Shown here: positions 19,284 to 28,458 of the stretch, piece after piece
How the letters are laid out: the number at the start of each line of letters is the position of its first letter
Position numbering within the stretch: the stretch's first letter is position 1
Assembly (NCBI RefSeq): GCF_005405465.1
Contig: NZ_BJEC01000006.1
Location: 53,391 to 117,390, forward strand
DNA from: Weissella thailandensis
Lineage (GTDB): Bacteria > Bacillota > Bacilli > Lactobacillales > Lactobacillaceae
DNA: 64,000 nucleotides
Direction of reading: 5' to 3'
Notes under the pieces: model-generated
Told to the model about the DNA's origin: nothing
Database searches by the model: none
The model's input: only the letters and a program-made list of their open reading frames with translations
Made by a program: the position numbers and the translations under genes

Positions 19284-21593
19284 ATGAATTCAAATAATTG
19301 GCAATTAAGTTACGACACGGTCTCGCATGGTGTTCGTGCTTATGGTGAAGAATCATTACTTACTTTAGGGAATGGGTATCTTGGTTGGCGTGGTGCCCCG
19401 ATTATGACATCTTATAGTGATGATCATTATCCAGGACTTTATGTTGCGGGGGTCTTTAATCAAACGTCAACACCAGTTGCTGGTCGCGATGTTATTAATG
19501 AGGATATGGTCAACTTGCCCAATCCACAGTTATTAAAGTTGGCTGTCGATGGTGAACCAGTCGTATTTGATCCTACAACACGGGAATCAGTACTCAATTT
19601 TGATAGCGGTATTCTCTCAGAGAGCTATACAATACCAACTGTTAAAGGGGAATTGACATTAAAAACTCAGAAAGCAGTCAATCCATTTAAGATGCATCAA
19701 ATCGGCCTATCTATTGCGATTAGTGGTAATTTTACAGCCGATGTAACTGTTCAAACTATTATTGATGGTCGTGTTGAAAATAAAAATGTTAAACGCTATC
19801 GCGATTTTGAATCAAGAGAATTTGATGTGACTGCTTTAACGACAGATAAATTAGTCGCTGAAACCCGACAGTCAGGCATCAAATTGGTCGTAGGTGCAAA
19901 AACAAATAGTGATGCAGCTGAATTTTCAGTGACAACAGGACAAGACCAGATAGTTGCTACGGGTGATTTTAAGTTAACCCCTGGGGACACGATTAATATT
20001 GAACGAGTTATCGGTATTGCTACAAGTTACGAAGAGGCTGATCCAGAGCAGGTTGTTGATGAACAATTGACTAATGTCACATTTAAAGAAATTGTTGCTG
20101 ATTCTGTTAAGTATTGGCAGGATGTTTGGTCTGAAGCAGATATCATCCTAGATAGTGATGATCCTGATTTGCAACGAATGATTCGAATGAACGTTTTTCA
20201 TCTTCGACAATCAGCACAGCACTACGCTAATCAGTACCTAGATGCTTCTGTTGGTTCACGTGGTCTAACTGGTGAAGGTTACCGAGGTCATATTTTTTGG
20301 GATGAAATTTTTGTTGTCCCTTATCTAGCAGCTAATGATTCGCAGACTGCTAAGGATATTTTGAAATATCGTATTAATCGTTTAGAGGGTGCCCAAGCCA
20401 ATGCCAAGATTGATGGTGAAAGTGGTGCAATGTATCCTTGGCAATCTGGCATGACTGGTGATGAACAAGCGCAAGTTATTCATTTAAATACGGTTAATAA
20501 TGAGTGGGATCCTGATAATTCAAGGCTCCAACGTCATGTATCCTTAGCGATTGTTTATAATTTATGGATATATGTGCAGTTAACAGGTGATGAAAGCATT
20601 CTTCAGGAGGGTGGCCTCGATGTCGTTGTTGAGACTTCAAAGTTCTGGTTAAACAAAGTGACTCTAGGAGATGACGGCCATTATCACTTAGCAGGTGTGA
20701 TGGGACCAGATGAATTCCATGAAGCTTATCCAAATGCTGATACTGGCGGCATCACCGATAATGCTTATACAAATTTGATGTTAACTTGGGCATTGAATTG
20801 GCTACAAGAACTTAGTCAACACGAAAATTTGCCAGCCATTGATGACGTATTGCTAGAAAAAGCACAAGATGTCTCAACCCGGTTATCATTAGAAATTAGC
20901 GATGCAGGTATCATTGCCCAATATGCTGGTTATTTTGATTTGAAAACAGTCGATTTTGAGGCATATCGACAAAAATATGACGATATTCATCGAATTGATC
21001 GTTTGATGAAAGCGGAAGGATTATCACCGGATGATTACCAGGTTGCCAAACAGACCGATACTTTGATGACGTTGTATAACTTAGGTGCAAATCACTTTGT
21101 AAAACTAGTTAATCAGCTTGGGTATACTCTGCCAACAGATTGGTTACAGAAAAATACTGATTATTATCTAGCCCGAACGGTTCATGGTTCAACGACGTCA
21201 CGACCTGTTTTTGCTGGTATTGATATTACATTAGGTAATAAAGAAAAGGCATTAGAGTATTTAAAGACGGCTATTGGTTCAGATTATTATGATATTCAAG
21301 GTGGTACAACGGCAGAAGGTATTCATATTGGTGTCATGGGCGAAACACTGGAAGTCATTCAAAATGAATTTGGAGGGGTTTCATTGCGAGACGGTCATAT
21401 TGTAATCAATCCAAGTTTACCTAATGGTTGGCGTAGGCTGTCATTTAAGCAAAAGTTCCGTGGTGTTTTAATTTCGTTAGATATTTATCCTAATGACGTG
21501 AAAGTCGTAGCTGATAAGGATATTACGGTAACTATTTACAATAGGACTATTAATTTACATGCCAATGAGGAACAACAAGTTTCAGGAGGTTAA
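19284..21593 (+). CDS. GH65 phosphorylase, probably trehalose-6-phosphate phosphorylase
   Basis: This is a 769-residue GH65 enzyme with N-terminal beta-sandwich, (alpha/alpha)6 barrel and C-terminal jelly roll. The general acid Glu lies in GVMGPDEFHE, and the phosphate-binding region HGSTTSRP is visible. With a PTS permease upstream and beta-PGM downstream it most likely splits trehalose-6-phosphate into glucose-6-phosphate and beta-glucose-1-phosphate (Lactococcus TrePP route). Maltose or kojibiose phosphorylase is the alternative within the family. The ATG at 19284 follows GGAAGGGAG; a TTG lies directly before it. Confidence 0.85.
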   Translation: MNSNNWQLSYDTVSHGVRAYGEESLLTLGNGYLGWRGAPIMTSYSDDHYPGLYVAGVFNQTSTPVAGRDVINEDMVNLPNPQLLKLAVDGEPVVFDPTTRESVLNFDSGILSESYTIPTVKGELTLKTQKAVNPFKMHQIGLSIAISGNFTADVTVQTIIDGRVENKNVKRYRDFESREFDVTALTTDKLVAETRQSGIKLVVGAKTNSDAAEFSVTTGQDQIVATGDFKLTPGDTINIERVIGIATSYEEADPEQVVDEQLTNVTFKEIVADSVKYWQDVWSEADIILDSDDPDLQRMIRMNVFHLRQSAQHYANQYLDASVGSRGLTGEGYRGHIFWDEIFVVPYLAANDSQTAKDILKYRINRLEGAQANAKIDGESGAMYPWQSGMTGDEQAQVIHLNTVNNEWDPDNSRLQRHVSLAIVYNLWIYVQLTGDESILQEGGLDVVVETSKFWLNKVTLGDDGHYHLAGVMGPDEFHEAYPNADTGGITDNAYTNLMLTWALNWLQELSQHENLPAIDDVLLEKAQDVSTRLSLEISDAGIIAQYAGYFDLKTVDFEAYRQKYDDIHRIDRLMKAEGLSPDDYQVAKQTDTLMTLYNLGANHFVKLVNQLGYTLPTDWLQKNTDYYLARTVHGSTTSRPVFAGIDITLGNKEKALEYLKTAIGSDYYDIQGGTTAEGIHIGVMGETLEVIQNEFGGVSLRDGHIVINPSLPNGWRRLSFKQKFRGVLISLDIYPNDVKVVADKDITVTIYNRTINLHANEEQQVSGG

Positions 21594-21598
21594 CACAA

Positions 21599-22276
21599 AT
21601 GAGTGAATTTGATGTAATTAAAGGATTTGCTTTTGATATGGATGGTGTTTTAGCTGACACAGCTCGTTTTCATACCATTGCCTGGCGTAAAATTGCGGAT
21701 GAAGTAGGGACAACTTGGACCAAAGAGTTAGAAGAGGGTCTCAAAGGTATTGATCGCATGGGAAGTTTGGCGTTGATCATATCAGCTGGAAGACATGACG
21801 ATGAATATGATCAATCAGCACGTGAGGCATTAGCTGAAAAAAAGAATACCAACTATCGTGAATTGATTTCCACATTGACACCCGCCGATATTTTACCAGG
21901 TATGCAACAATTCTTAGATGAATTAAAAGCAGCAAACTATCAATTGAGCGTTGCTTCAGCTTCCAAAAATGCGCCATTTATTATTGAACGGCTTGGTTTG
22001 GCTGATTACTTTGAGGCGGTTGTGGATCCAGCATCAGTGGCTGCTGGTAAGCCCGATCCAGCTATCTTTGCAGCAGCAGCTAAGGTTTTAAACTTAGAGC
22101 CTGAACAGGTTATTGGGTTAGAAGATTCCGCCGCTGGTATTCAGAGTATTAATGGTGCTGGCGAAATTAGTGTTGGGATTGGGAATGCAAATGTTTTAGC
22201 CGAAGCCGATGTGAACTTTGACAAAACAGCCGATGTGACATTAAATGCAATAAAAGTAGCTTTGGATAGCAAATAA
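21599..22276 (+). CDS. pgmB: Beta-phosphoglucomutase
   Basis: This HAD-superfamily mutase converts beta-glucose-1-phosphate to glucose-6-phosphate. The nucleophile Asp13 and acid/base Asp15 are in FAFDMDGVLAD; the cap domain, the SASKNAPF motif and GLEDSAAGIQ with Mg2+-binding residues follow. At 225 residues it is full length. It starts five bases after the GH65 gene and completes the pathway of that enzyme. Confidence 0.95.
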   Translation: MSEFDVIKGFAFDMDGVLADTARFHTIAWRKIADEVGTTWTKELEEGLKGIDRMGSLALIISAGRHDDEYDQSAREALAEKKNTNYRELISTLTPADILPGMQQFLDELKAANYQLSVASASKNAPFIIERLGLADYFEAVVDPASVAAGKPDPAIFAAAAKVLNLEPEQVIGLEDSAAGIQSINGAGEISVGIGNANVLAEADVNFDKTADVTLNAIKVALDSK

Positions 22277-22279
22277 AAA

Positions 22280-22333
22280 AATTAAAAAGTGGCTAATTTT
22301 GGTTAACAATCAAAATTAGCCACTTTTTAATTT
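22280..22333. terminator. Terminator after pgmB
   Basis: A very long stem (AAAGTGGCTAATTTTG against CAAAATTAGCCACTTT) has A- and T-rich flanks. Its shape is bidirectional although the next gene points the same way. Confidence 0.9.
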
Positions 22334-22798
22334 GGCAAAGTTTAATTTACTTAGTATGGTAGGAAAATTTCCCTAACAAAATAATTATATACAGTTTTAG
22401 GGCTGATTTATATCAAATTCGTTAGGTTATCTGACATACGTTATTGTTTTTCTAATCTTTTTCTAATTTAATATTTGCTTTATTTTGGTTACAATATGTT
22501 TTTTTAGTGAAAGATAGTTGCAAGTTTTAAAATTTATTTGACGATATTATCCTGTTTCTATTTGTCATACTCATAGATTAAATATTATTTTTAATTATAT
22601 TAAATTAAATGCTATATACATTAAATAAGCCTTTAATTAATCAACTTTGTATAAGAAAACGTTTTCGTTAAAATGATGAAAATACGCAAATTTGTCATGA
22701 AAATAACACTTTATGTGATTTATCCATGGTGCTTTTTATTTACAAATATTATCTGTGATGATAGAATCATTAAAATTAAATTAGAAAGGAAAAGAATT
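22334..22798 (+). promoter_or_regulatory. AT-rich control region before the APC permease gene
   Basis: No gene is seen. An inverted repeat AGGAAAATTTCCCT lies near 22371. A cre-like palindrome AGAAAACGTTTTCG at 22654-22667 differs from consensus only at the outer positions. A reading frame continues from 22673 into the permease, but the ribosome site and family N-terminus place the start at 22799, so this stretch is leader. Confidence 0.5.
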
Positions 22799-24211
22799 AT
22801 GTCATCATTATTTCGAAAGAAAGATATTAATAGACTAACGGAAAATGCTTCGCCGTTAAAAAGAACCTTACATACTTGGGATCTGACCTTTTTAGGGATT
22901 GGAGCCATCATTGGTACAGGAATCTTTGTTTTAACTGGTAAAGGAGCTTTGACCGCTGGTCCAGCTTTGTCTGTATCGTTTTTAATTGCTGCTATCTGTT
23001 GTGGCTTTGCTGGTTTATGTTACGCTGAATTTGCCTCAATGGCGCCCGTAGCTGGTTCTGCCTATACGTATTCATATATTGCATTTGGTGAAATTATTGC
23101 GTTTATTATGGGGTGGGATTTGATACTTGAATACGCCCTCGGAGCTGCAACGGTTTCAGTTGGATGGTCTGGGTACTTTGTTAATCTATTAGATAATATG
23201 GGTATCCATATACCAACGGCCCTAACAGCTGCTGCCGGAACGACCCCGGGTGTTCAGAGCTTTTTTAATCTGCCAGCGTTTGTTATTGTTTTAATCATTA
23301 CATGGATTATTTCGGTGGGGATTACGCAAACCAAGCGAGTTAATGATACGATGGTCATCATTAAATTAGCAGTCATTGTTTTATTCGTTGTCTGCACGGT
23401 TTGGTTCATCAAACCTGAAAACTGGAAGCCGTTTAGTCCATTTGGCCTTTATTCGCATACTGACGGGGGGGCAACCGGAATTATTCCCGCCGCATCGATT
23501 GTTTTCTTCTCATTTATCGGTTTTGATTCAGTTTCTTCAAGTGCTGAGGAAACTGTTAATCCTAGCAAGACATTACCAAGAGGTATTCTATATTCACTAC
23601 TAATTTCAACAGTTCTTTACATTATCATGACATTAATTATGACGGGTGTTGTGAAGTACACTGTATTTTCAAAATATTTGAATGCACCTATTTTGGCTAT
23701 TTTGGCCAAGACAGGACAAACATGGCTATCAGTTATTGTTAGTTTAGGAGCCATTCTTGGTATGACAACTGTTATTTTGGTTCAGCTTTATGGACAATCA
23801 CGTATCAGTTATTCAATGGCGCGAGATGGTCTTTTCCCAGAATTCTTTGGTCACGTTGATGAAAAACATCAAACACCGTTTAAAGGAACGTGGTTCTTTG
23901 GTATTATCACGGCTTTAGCTGCTGGATTCATTAATTTAAATATTTTGTCAGAATTGGTCAACATTGGAACATTGACAGCATTTATCTTAGTATCTGCAGG
24001 TATTATGATTATGCGTCGTACAAAGCCTGATTTACATCGTGGTTTTAAGGCCCCTTGGGTACCAGTCACACCAGTCATTGCCATTGTCTTTTGTGTTGTT
24101 TTGATTGCTGGTTTGAATTGGGAAACATGGTTGCGTTTCCTCGTTTGGTTGGCCCTTGGAATGGTGCTATACTTTGGTTATGGTAAACGTCATGCTGATA
24201 CAAAATTTTAA
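22799..24211 (+). CDS. APC-family amino acid permease
   Basis: This 470-residue permease with about 12 membrane segments is of the cationic-amino-acid/YfnA type. The signature IGAIIGTGIFVLTGKG is in the first membrane segment, and GFDSVSSSAEE is in TM6. The upstream ATG at 22673 would add 42 atypical residues; the ATG at 22799 stands behind AGAAAGG. It is followed by a UspA gene 17 bases on, a pairing seen with other APC transporters. Substrate is not determinable; basic or branched amino acids are possible. Confidence 0.85.
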   Translation: MSSLFRKKDINRLTENASPLKRTLHTWDLTFLGIGAIIGTGIFVLTGKGALTAGPALSVSFLIAAICCGFAGLCYAEFASMAPVAGSAYTYSYIAFGEIIAFIMGWDLILEYALGAATVSVGWSGYFVNLLDNMGIHIPTALTAAAGTTPGVQSFFNLPAFVIVLIITWIISVGITQTKRVNDTMVIIKLAVIVLFVVCTVWFIKPENWKPFSPFGLYSHTDGGATGIIPAASIVFFSFIGFDSVSSSAEETVNPSKTLPRGILYSLLISTVLYIIMTLIMTGVVKYTVFSKYLNAPILAILAKTGQTWLSVIVSLGAILGMTTVILVQLYGQSRISYSMARDGLFPEFFGHVDEKHQTPFKGTWFFGIITALAAGFINLNILSELVNIGTLTAFILVSAGIMIMRRTKPDLHRGFKAPWVPVTPVIAIVFCVVLIAGLNWETWLRFLVWLALGMVLYFGYGKRHADTKF

Positions 24212-24228
24212 AAGCAAGGAGAAAATAC

Positions 24229-24657
24229 ATGATTTATAAAAGTATTTTAGTTGGCTTAGATGGTTCTGATCAAGCAAAGCGTGCTTTTGCAACCGGGCTT
24301 TCCTTAGCAAAAGTATTGTCTGCTGACCTGCATCTTGCATGGGTAGTTAATCGTGATCGTGGTATGGATGCATCGTTTGGTGTTAACGAAGATTTTTATC
24401 GAGATATGGCGGAACGGGTTGATAAAAAAATGACGCCATATATTAAAAAAGCACAAGAAGAAAATGTTGACGTTGTTGGTCATACTGTCGTTGGTAATAT
24501 CAAAACAGTATTAACGAAAGATTTACCCGAAGAAAATGATATTGATTTGATTATTGTCGGCAAGACAGGTGCCAATGCCGTTGAAAGGATGTTGCAAGGA
24601 TCACATAGTGGTTATGTTGTTGGCCATTCTAATTGTGATGTCTTAGTTGTTGAGTAA
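24229..24657 (+). CDS. Universal stress protein, UspA family
   Basis: This 142-residue single Usp domain ends with the ATP-binding motif GKTGANAVERMLQGSHSG (G-2x-G-9x-GS), so it probably binds ATP. It is co-oriented with the permease gene, and an AAGGAG site lies in the 17-base gap. A terminator follows 27 bases later. A role tuned to the permease is an inference from linkage. Confidence 0.9.
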   Translation: MIYKSILVGLDGSDQAKRAFATGLSLAKVLSADLHLAWVVNRDRGMDASFGVNEDFYRDMAERVDKKMTPYIKKAQEENVDVVGHTVVGNIKTVLTKDLPEENDIDLIIVGKTGANAVERMLQGSHSGYVVGHSNCDVLVVE

Positions 24658-24684
24658 TAGATGAAATGAACATTTTTAAATGAA

Positions 24685-24730
24685 GTAGAGGTTGGAACAA
24701 AAGGTAGATGCTCCAGCCTCTACCTTTTTT
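24685..24730 (+). terminator. Terminator after the universal stress protein gene
   Basis: GTAGAGGTTGGA pairs with TCCAGCCTCTAC (one bulge), followed by TTTTTT. Confidence 0.8.
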
Positions 24731-24833
24731 ATTATTGTAAAACGATTAACTATTATTTGAGGGTTAAAACTAATAGATAGGTGTGCTATTATTTGTGAAA
24801 CATATAATTAAGTCTTGAGGTGGGAGTGAAGTA

Positions 24834-26234
24834 ATGGCAAAATTTGTTTTTCCGGTAACAAGTATTAACGATTTAAAAGAGAATTATGACTTAATCGTGG
24901 TTGGTTCAGGGGCAGCAGGTATGACGGCAGCAATTCAGGCACAAGAATTAGGATTGCATGTCGCTATTTTTGAAAAACTAAATGCTTTGGGTGGTAATTC
25001 TAACCGTGCATCAACTGGTATGAATGCTACGGAGACTTTGGTGCAATTGGCAAATCATGTTATTGATGACCAGGACAGTTTCTATGAAGATACATGGCAA
25101 GGTGGTGGCAAAACTAATGATAAGGAATTGTTATCATATTTTGTCACTCATTCTGAATCAGCGCTTCATTGGTTAGAAAATCACGACATTCATTTAACAG
25201 ATTTAACAGCCACTGGTGGCATGTCGCAAAAACGAGCTCATCGACCCGATAATAAGTCAGCCGTTGGAAGTTACTTGGTGAAAGGTCTACAAAAACAATT
25301 AGTGACCAAAAAAATACCTTTGTTTTCAGAAACGACGGCTATTAAGATTATGAAACAAGACGGATGGGTAATCGGTTTAAAAATTGGTAACCGTGAGATT
25401 GGTGAAAGAATTATTGCAACTAAAGCTGTTTTAATTGCAACCGGAGGCTTTTCACAAAATAAAACCATGTTGAAAGAATATGCCCCTGAACTATTACAGT
25501 TGAAAACCACCAACCACCCAGGGGCTACAGGTGATGGCATGAAGTTAGCTGTTGCGGCAGGCGCAACGTTGGTTGATATGCATAAAATCCAAGTGCATCC
25601 AACGGTACAACAAGATACGAATCATGTTTATTTGATTGGTGAAGGTGTGCGTGGTGAAGGAGCTATTTTGGTAAATCAAGCCGGGCAACGATTTGTTAAT
25701 GAAATGACGACACGTGACAAAGTAACAGCCGCTATTGATAACTTACAAGAAGACGGAGCAACACTAGTTTTTGATCAAGGTATTCGAGATGCATTTCCAG
25801 CGATTAACTTTTACGATGCGGTTGGACTTGTGATGACGGCTGAAAACTTAACAGATTTGGCTAAAAAGGCGCACTTGGATATTGAGAAATTGAGCGCCAC
25901 TGTTGCCAAGTGGAATGATAGTCAGTTAACGGGAATCGATGTAGATTTCGGTCGTGAAACTGCCATGGCGCGTCGCTTGGCTTTACCACCTTATTATGCG
26001 ATTCATATTAAACCAGCGATTCATTACACAATGGGGGGCATTAGAATAAATAAATTGACAGAGGCCCTTAACGAAACTGGTGATAAGGTTGGTGGTTTAT
26101 ATGCCGCTGGTGAGGTTGCTGGCGGATTACACGGAGATAATCGTATTGGCGGCAATTCAATTGCTGAAGCCGTTATTTTTGGTCGGCAAGCTGGTAAACA
26201 AGTAGCAAAATATATAGATGAAATGGACAAGTAA
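24834..26234 (+). CDS. FAD-dependent fumarate reductase-type flavoprotein
   Basis: This 466-residue soluble flavoprotein belongs to the flavocytochrome c/fumarate reductase family, without a heme domain. The FAD motif VVGSGAAGMTAAIQA is near residue 22, GGNSNRASTGMNA follows, then RGEGAILVNQAGQRF and the C-terminal HYTMGGIRIN and GNSIAEAVIFG. It probably reduces fumarate or a related enoate and reoxidizes reduced cofactors. It has its own ribosome site GAGGTGGGAG and stands alone between terminators. Confidence 0.85.
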   Translation: MAKFVFPVTSINDLKENYDLIVVGSGAAGMTAAIQAQELGLHVAIFEKLNALGGNSNRASTGMNATETLVQLANHVIDDQDSFYEDTWQGGGKTNDKELLSYFVTHSESALHWLENHDIHLTDLTATGGMSQKRAHRPDNKSAVGSYLVKGLQKQLVTKKIPLFSETTAIKIMKQDGWVIGLKIGNREIGERIIATKAVLIATGGFSQNKTMLKEYAPELLQLKTTNHPGATGDGMKLAVAAGATLVDMHKIQVHPTVQQDTNHVYLIGEGVRGEGAILVNQAGQRFVNEMTTRDKVTAAIDNLQEDGATLVFDQGIRDAFPAINFYDAVGLVMTAENLTDLAKKAHLDIEKLSATVAKWNDSQLTGIDVDFGRETAMARRLALPPYYAIHIKPAIHYTMGGIRINKLTEALNETGDKVGGLYAAGEVAGGLHGDNRIGGNSIAEAVIFGRQAGKQVAKYIDEMDK

Positions 26235-26240
26235 GACAAA

Positions 26241-26295
26241 AATATCGGAGCTGGAACAAAAGATACTGTTCTAGCCCCGATATTTATTTTTACTT
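26241..26295. terminator. Bidirectional terminator between convergent genes
   Basis: AATATCGGAGCTGGAACA pairs with TGTTCTAGCCCCGATATT, with A- and T-rich flanks on both sides. It serves the flavoprotein gene and the minus-strand ADH gene. Confidence 0.75.
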
Positions 26296-26308
26296 TTTTA
26301 TATGAGTG

Positions 26309-27067
26309 CTATTGAGCGGTATAACCACCATCAACAACAAATTCTGATCCTGTTGCAAACTTTGATTCATTTGAAGCTAAGAACACACACATATAAGCAA
26401 TGTCGTCTGGATCTCCCAAATGCCCCATTGGTGTCTTAGAACGTTGTGACATTATTTCAACCATCCCGTCGGCGTTCTCAACCATTGGTGTTTTGATATA
26501 TCCTGGATGAACTGAGTTGATACGAATATCATAATCTTTCAGTGCACAGTCAACAGCTGCTGACTTAGACATTAGTCGAACGGCTCCCTTTGAGGCGTTA
26601 TAAGCACCTAGATTAGAATCACCGACAAATCCTTCAATTGACGACATATTTATAATAGATGCACCAAGACTTTTATTTTTCATGCGCTGGATAGCTAGGC
26701 GAGTACCAAAGAATACACCATCCAAGTTAACAGACATGACCTGACGCCATTCTTCAGTTGTCGTATTTTCAATACTATTATCCACGGCAATACCAGCATT
26801 ATTAACTAATGTTGAAACAGGTCCAAATGCTTTTTCGGTTTGATCAAATAAATCTACCCAACCAGCTTCATCAGATGAATCATGTTGAATGAAACGAATA
26901 ACGTCGGGTGTACCAATCTTTTTTGCAGCATCTTCCCCAACTTGCGCACGACGACCAGTGATAACGACTTTAGCACCTTCTTGCACGAATCTATTGGCAA
27001 TCGACCAACCAATTCCTACAGAACCACCAGTAACAATTGCAACTTTACCTTTCAAACGCTCGCTCAT
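26309..27067 (-). CDS. R-specific NADP(H)-dependent alcohol dehydrogenase (SDR)
   Basis: The 252-residue protein is collinear and very similar to Lactobacillus brevis R-ADH as I recall that sequence. The cofactor motif TGGSVGIG, the NADP-type residues Gly38-Arg39 (TGRR), the catalytic Asn114, Ser143, Tyr156 and Lys160, and the C-terminal VDGGYTAQ with the Mg-binding Gln are all present. It reduces ketones to R-alcohols and so reoxidizes NADPH. A Rex-like operator overlaps its probable -10 box. A generic 3-oxoacyl-ACP reductase is unlikely given the detailed match. Confidence 0.9.
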   Translation of the reverse strand: MSERLKGKVAIVTGGSVGIGWSIANRFVQEGAKVVITGRRAQVGEDAAKKIGTPDVIRFIQHDSSDEAGWVDLFDQTEKAFGPVSTLVNNAGIAVDNSIENTTTEEWRQVMSVNLDGVFFGTRLAIQRMKNKSLGASIINMSSIEGFVGDSNLGAYNASKGAVRLMSKSAAVDCALKDYDIRINSVHPGYIKTPMVENADGMVEIMSQRSKTPMGHLGDPDDIAYMCVFLASNESKFATGSEFVVDGGYTAQ

Positions 27068-27103
27068 TTTTAAATACCCCCAAAGTTTTTATAATATGTG
27101 TAT

Positions 27104-27121
27104 ATGTGAATTATATCACAA
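27104..27121. promoter_or_regulatory. Rex-like operator over the ADH promoter
   Basis: ATGTGAATTATATCACAA matches the Rex consensus TTGTGAANNNNTTCACAA at all but two positions. On the minus strand it contains TATAAT, which with TTTAAA 16 bases upstream makes a plausible promoter for the ADH gene. Control by the NADH/NAD ratio would follow. Confidence 0.6.
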
Positions 27122-27371
27122 AAATGATGCGTTTAAAGGACTTTTTGTTACATATTTTTTTAAAAAAGGGGTTATTAACCGCTTGTTGTTGTATTACATG
27201 CGATTTTTCGAGTCCTTTTTCATTGTTCATAAAATCACTATTTATTTTTTTAATCATAGAGAGTATACTCAAAAATCGTAAGCGGTTATGTAAAGACTTA
27301 ATCGGTATATGTTGAGTAAATGTTAAGTTTTTTTGTTAATCATAACTAATATGTCTTTACAAAAAGAGGGC

Positions 27372-27400
27372 TTGCGACTGTTCGCGTAAACGTTTACAAT
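27372..27400 (+). promoter_or_regulatory. Promoter with overlapping cre-like site before the Zn-dehydrogenase operon
   Basis: TTGCGA (27372-27377) and TACAAT (27395-27400) are 17 bases apart. CGTAAACGTTTACA (27384-27397) is a palindrome with one mismatch to cre and overlaps the -10, so CcpA or another LacI-family protein may repress here. The rest of 27122-27371 is AT-rich, with no gene seen. Confidence 0.6.
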
Positions 27401-27439
27401 ATTGGCGAGGGTTATTTTTTATATAAAGGAGATTTTATC

Positions 27440-28456
27440 ATGGAAGCACTTGTTTTAACTGGCACAAAAGAATTGAACGTTAAGGACATTGATCGTCCAG
27501 AGGTCTTGCCTAATGAAGTATTGGTTCATACGGCATTTGCCGGTATCTGTGGAACTGATCATGCATTATATGCAGGATTACCAGGGTCTGCAGATGCTGT
27601 GCCACCAATCGTGTTAGGACATGAGAATTCGGGAGTTGTTGCAGAAGTTGGGGATGCAGTCACTAATGTTAAAGTAGGGGACCGGGTGACCGTTGATCCT
27701 AATATTTATTGTGGACAATGCAAGTACTGTCGTACAGGTCGTCCTGAATTATGTGAAAACTTATCAGCAGTTGGTGTCACTCGTGATGGTGGCTTTGAAG
27801 AATATTTCACGGCTCCTGCATCAGTTGTATATCCAATTCCAGATAACGTATCATTGAAATCAGCTTCTGTTGTAGAGCCAATTTCATGTGCAGTACACGG
27901 TATTAAGTTATTAAAGTTATCACCATACCAAAAGGCACTAGTTATTGGGGATGGATTTATGGGGGAACTATTCGTTCAAATCCTACAAGCTTATGGTATT
28001 CACCAAGTAGATTTGGCCGGTATCGTTGATGAAAAATTGGCTATGAATAAGTCAAAGTTTGGGGTTAAAAACACATTTAATACTAATAATGGTGATCAAA
28101 TTCCTGCGGAAGAATACGATGTTGTTATTGAAGCAGTTGGTATGCCACAAACACAGGAAGAAGCCATTGCGTCAGCTGCTCGTGGTGCCCAAGTATTGAT
28201 GTTTGGTGTCGGTGGTCCAGATGCAACATTTGAGATGAACACTTATGAAATTTTCCAAAAGCAACTAACGATTCAAGGATCATTTATCAATCCAAATAGT
28301 TTTGAAGATTCACTAGCATTGCTATCATCAGGAAAGCTGAATGTTGAAGCCTTAATGTCACATGAACTCGATTACAAGACCGTTGATGATTTCGTTAATG
28401 GTAAATTGGGCGTTGTATCAAAGGCAGTTGTTAAAGTTGGCGGTGAAGAGGCATAA
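27440..28456 (+). CDS. Zinc-dependent medium-chain alcohol/polyol dehydrogenase
   Basis: This 338-residue MDR-family enzyme has catalytic zinc ligands Cys37, His61 and Glu62 (GHEN), four structural-zinc Cys (91, 94, 97, 105) and a GDGFMG cofactor motif. Sorbitol, threonine and galactitol-phosphate dehydrogenases share this layout, so the substrate is open. It is the first gene of a three-gene operon with a membrane protein two bases later and a VOC protein. The cre-like site suggests use of a non-preferred carbon source. Confidence 0.85.
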   Translation: MEALVLTGTKELNVKDIDRPEVLPNEVLVHTAFAGICGTDHALYAGLPGSADAVPPIVLGHENSGVVAEVGDAVTNVKVGDRVTVDPNIYCGQCKYCRTGRPELCENLSAVGVTRDGGFEEYFTAPASVVYPIPDNVSLKSASVVEPISCAVHGIKLLKLSPYQKALVIGDGFMGELFVQILQAYGIHQVDLAGIVDEKLAMNKSKFGVKNTFNTNNGDQIPAEEYDVVIEAVGMPQTQEEAIASAARGAQVLMFGVGGPDATFEMNTYEIFQKQLTIQGSFINPNSFEDSLALLSSGKLNVEALMSHELDYKTVDDFVNGKLGVVSKAVVKVGGEEA

Positions 28457-28458
28457 AA

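Noticed and set aside
22673..22798. Forty-two-residue N-terminal extension of the APC permease
   Set aside because: It has no ribosome site, is unlike the family N-terminus and overlaps a cre-like palindrome. The ATG at 22799 is better.
24793..24810. Rex site upstream of the fumarate-reductase-like gene
   Set aside because: TTGTGAA is a good left half, but the right half does not match TTCACAA at the proper spacing.
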